From Lachnospiraceae bacterium (lineage in GTDB: Bacteria > Bacillota > Clostridia > Lachnospirales > Lachnospiraceae): a stretch of DNA of 64,000 nucleotides. Made by a program: the position numbers and the translations under genes. Position 1 is the first letter of the stretch, and each line of letters opens with the position of its first letter. Under the pieces are notes generated by a model. That model was not told the DNA's origin. It did not search any database and saw only the letters and a program-made list of their open reading frames with translations. The stretch spans positions 1 to 64,000 of the forward strand of contig JAFRSD010000005.1 of the NCBI GenBank assembly GCA_017427775.1. Direction: 5' to 3'. Below, piece by piece: positions 62,533 through 64,000 of this stretch.

Positions 62533-62561
62533 ATTATGACACCGAAACTATGTTTTGACAA
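62533..62561 (-). promoter_or_regulatory. Promoter of the response regulator gene
   Basis: On the minus strand TTGTCA (62556-62561) and CATAAT (62533-62538) are separated by 17 nt. Two ATGTTG words 11 bp apart overlap and precede the -35 and could be an autoregulatory site. Confidence 0.65.
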
Positions 62562-62612
62562 CATTTTCCCAACATAATAGCAATATTTGAAAGGAATAGC
62601 GCAATAAATAGA

Positions 62613-62641
62613 TTGTCTTCCGGCCTAAACTACATTAATCT
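62613..62641 (+). promoter_or_regulatory. Weak promoter candidate of the GH43 gene
   Basis: TTGTCT and TAATCT are separated by 17 nt. Other pairs with TTGAAA at about 62588 are possible. Confidence 0.35.
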
Positions 62642-62651
62642 ATTCTTAAGG

Positions 62652-62690
62652 TGGTGCACCAGGATGCTTAAAAAGCAATTTTTGTGCATC
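62652..62690 (+). other. Hairpins in the GH43 leader
   Basis: TGGTGCACCA (62652-62661) is a perfect palindrome. GATGC-TT-AAAAA, GCAA loop, TTTTT-GT-GCATC (62663-62690) is a stem closed by a GNRA tetraloop. No known riboswitch was recognised. Confidence 0.4.
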
Positions 62691-62721
62691 TCCCAACTTA
62701 CTCTGTGGAGGAAATACCTTT

Positions 62722-63723
62722 ATGAAGAAGATTAAGTTATCACGTCCGAACGAGAGAACTCCTCTTGTTAAGGAGATTTATACCGCGGATCCTTCCGCAC
62801 ATGTTTTTGATGGCAAGATTTACATCTATCCGTCCCATGACTTTGCCCATGACTGTCCCGACGATGACAACGGCGACCAGTACATCATGAAAGATTATCA
62901 TGTTCTGTCCATGGACAGCCTGGATTCCGAATGTGTTGACAACGGTCTTGCGCTTTCCGAAGACGATATCCCGTGGGTGAAAAACCAGATGTGGGCTCCG
63001 GACTGTGTTAAGAAGAACGGTAAGTACTATCTGGTATTTCCGGCCAAGGACTATAACGGTCAGTTCCATATCGGCGTAGCCGTTTCCGATTCCCCGGTCG
63101 GCCCGTTCAAGCCGCAGGACAATTACATCAAAGGTAGCTACAGCATCGACCCTGCTGTTCTGATCGACGATGACGGACGTACCTACTGCTATTACGGCGG
63201 TCTCTGGGGCGGTCAGCTTGAGATGTGGCAGTCCGGTTCCTTTGACGAGAAAGCACATCGTCCGGAAGGCGATGAGCCCGCTTTGGGACCGATGTTCGCC
63301 GAGTTCAACGACGAGATGGATGCATTTATCACCGAGCCGAAGCACCTTCAGATCCTTGACGAGAACGGAGAGCCTTTGAAGGCAGGCGATGAGGACCGCC
63401 GCTATTTCGAAGGTCCCTGGATGCATAAGTTTAACGGCAAATACTATCTTTCTTACTCCACCGGTACGACACACTATCTCTGCTATGCGGAAGGTGAGAA
63501 GCCGGACGGCCCGTTCACCTATAAGGGCCGCATCATGGAGCCGGTACTCGGCTGGACCACACATCACTCCATCGTTCAGATCGGTAATGACTGGTACCTC
63601 TTCTATCATGACTGTGAGCTTTCGGGCGGCGTAACGCACGAGCGCTGCGTAAAGTACACGAAGCTCAACATCCATGAGGACGGCACGATCGATACGATCA
63701 TCCCTTACGAGTTCGAGCGCTGA
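62722..63723 (+). CDS. GH43 family glycosidase (arabinofuranosidase/xylosidase type)
   Basis: This 333-residue five-bladed beta-propeller has no signal peptide, so it cleaves imported oligosaccharides. The base Asp is in YTADPSAH, the pKa-modulating Asp in YSIDPAVL and the acid Glu in YFEGPWMHK. WAPDCVKKNGKYYL is also typical. Arabino-xylan fragments are the likely substrate. GGAGG is 10 nt before the ATG. A strong terminator follows, shared in position with the converging GNAT gene. Confidence 0.94.
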   Translation: MKKIKLSRPNERTPLVKEIYTADPSAHVFDGKIYIYPSHDFAHDCPDDDNGDQYIMKDYHVLSMDSLDSECVDNGLALSEDDIPWVKNQMWAPDCVKKNGKYYLVFPAKDYNGQFHIGVAVSDSPVGPFKPQDNYIKGSYSIDPAVLIDDDGRTYCYYGGLWGGQLEMWQSGSFDEKAHRPEGDEPALGPMFAEFNDEMDAFITEPKHLQILDENGEPLKAGDEDRRYFEGPWMHKFNGKYYLSYSTGTTHYLCYAEGEKPDGPFTYKGRIMEPVLGWTTHHSIVQIGNDWYLFYHDCELSGGVTHERCVKYTKLNIHEDGTIDTIIPYEFER

Positions 63724-63742
63724 TCATTTCACGGTATAAGGA

Positions 63743-63772
63743 AGTCCCCGGAGCAATCCGGGGACTCTTTTT
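63743..63772 (+). terminator. GH43 terminator
   Basis: AGTCCCCGGA and TCCGGGGACT form a perfect 10-bp stem with a 4-nt loop, followed by CTTTTT. Confidence 0.9.
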
Positions 63773-63775
63773 ATG

Positions 63776-64000
63776 TCATCCTTCTTTCTTTAATTCGTAA
63801 TCGATCAGGGTCATCTTATCGTTTATGATCTTCTCTTCTCCGACGCGGACAAATCCGCATTTTTCGTACAGGTGACAGTTTCTCGGCTCCTGCAGGATCG
63901 TATCCAGTTTCCAGGTCGTCACTTCCGGGAACATCTCAAAAGCCTTCTCTATTGCCACATACCCGAGTCCCTGATTCTGGTATTTCGGAAGGATGAAGAT
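63776..64000 (-). CDS. GNAT-family N-acetyltransferase, C-terminal part
   Basis: The frame is open to the window edge, so the N-terminus is missing. The acetyl-CoA loop is visible as YQNQGLGYVAIE, followed by the motif B region RNCHLYEKCGFVRVGEE. The substrate cannot be told. The GTG at 63958 lies inside motif A and is not the true start. Confidence 0.85.
   Translation of the reverse strand: MFILPKYQNQGLGYVAIEKAFEMFPEVTTWKLDTILQEPRNCHLYEKCGFVRVGEEKIINDKMTLIDYELKKEG

Overview
The window is a bacterial chromosome segment that looks like a Gram-positive Clostridia of the Lachnospiraceae type. The evidence is strong AGGAGG ribosome binding sites, an L10 leader of Firmicutes type, a four-Cys L33, a PPi-type phosphofructokinase, a stand-alone activase-related protein of anaerobes, a BcrA-type ABC transporter with an intramembrane-sensing kinase, a YoaS/YozG-like pair, and membrane-anchored or cytosolic plant-fibre enzymes (GH5, GH43). 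The genus cannot be named from the sequence. No insertion sequence, prophage or CRISPR array was seen.

Layout. 1-8.1 kb: rpoB-rpoC (minus) with a consensus promoter, a leader and a terminator, then the promoter, leader and start codon of the next gene (probably rpsL) at the edge. 8.3-10.7 kb: a very acidic zinc-ribbon protein. 10.8-15.3 kb: a four-gene operon (TIM-barrel isomerase, FMN dehydrogenase, membrane HD-GYP protein, Gfo/Idh oxidoreductase). 15.5-18.3 kb: a small Cys-containing unknown and a DUF2975 / XRE regulator / DUF4173 operon. 18.6-22.2 kb: a copper ATPase fused to a second HMA domain, and serine acetyltransferase. 22.4-27.4 kb: a FIST-EAL protein, a LacI-like sensor without HTH or GGDEF, and a flavin reductase. 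27.5-34.9 kb: YbjQ, then rplJ-rplL (plus) with its attenuator, an LRR/SLH surface protein, an unknown with a structured leader, and the rpmG-secE-nusG-rplK-rplA operon (minus). 35-40.6 kb: a MoxR-DUF58-transglutaminase operon, a DUF1508 protein and tRNA-Ala(CGC). 40.7-47.9 kb: a surface protein with a Cys-rich stalk, GH5 cellulase, HAD phosphatase, ArsR regulator, XRE-membrane protein, esterase and glycosyltransferase. 48-57 kb: a heterodimeric ABC exporter, PPi-phosphofructokinase, tRNA-Ala(GGC), an activase-related protein, DUF4230 and DegV. 57.2-62.5 kb: a response regulator, 5'-nucleotidase, ABC ATPase, permease and kinase module. 62.7-64 kb: GH43 and a partial GNAT.

The usual rpmG-secE-nusG-rplKAJL-rpoBC block is broken here. 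rplJL is inverted relative to both flanking parts, and about 20 kb of unrelated genes lie between it and rpoB. Two c-di-GMP related modules (HD-GYP and FIST-EAL) sit inside that 20 kb.

Regulatory sites worth attention are a duplicated L1-operator-like hairpin in the rplK-rplA transcript, three 11-bp-period repeats in front of the ABC-kinase operon, a palindrome abutting the DUF2975-XRE promoter, and an internal ribosome binding site in copA that would yield a separate CopZ-like chaperone. Promoters, hairpins and operators were found by eye; functions come from recognisable motifs without database searches.
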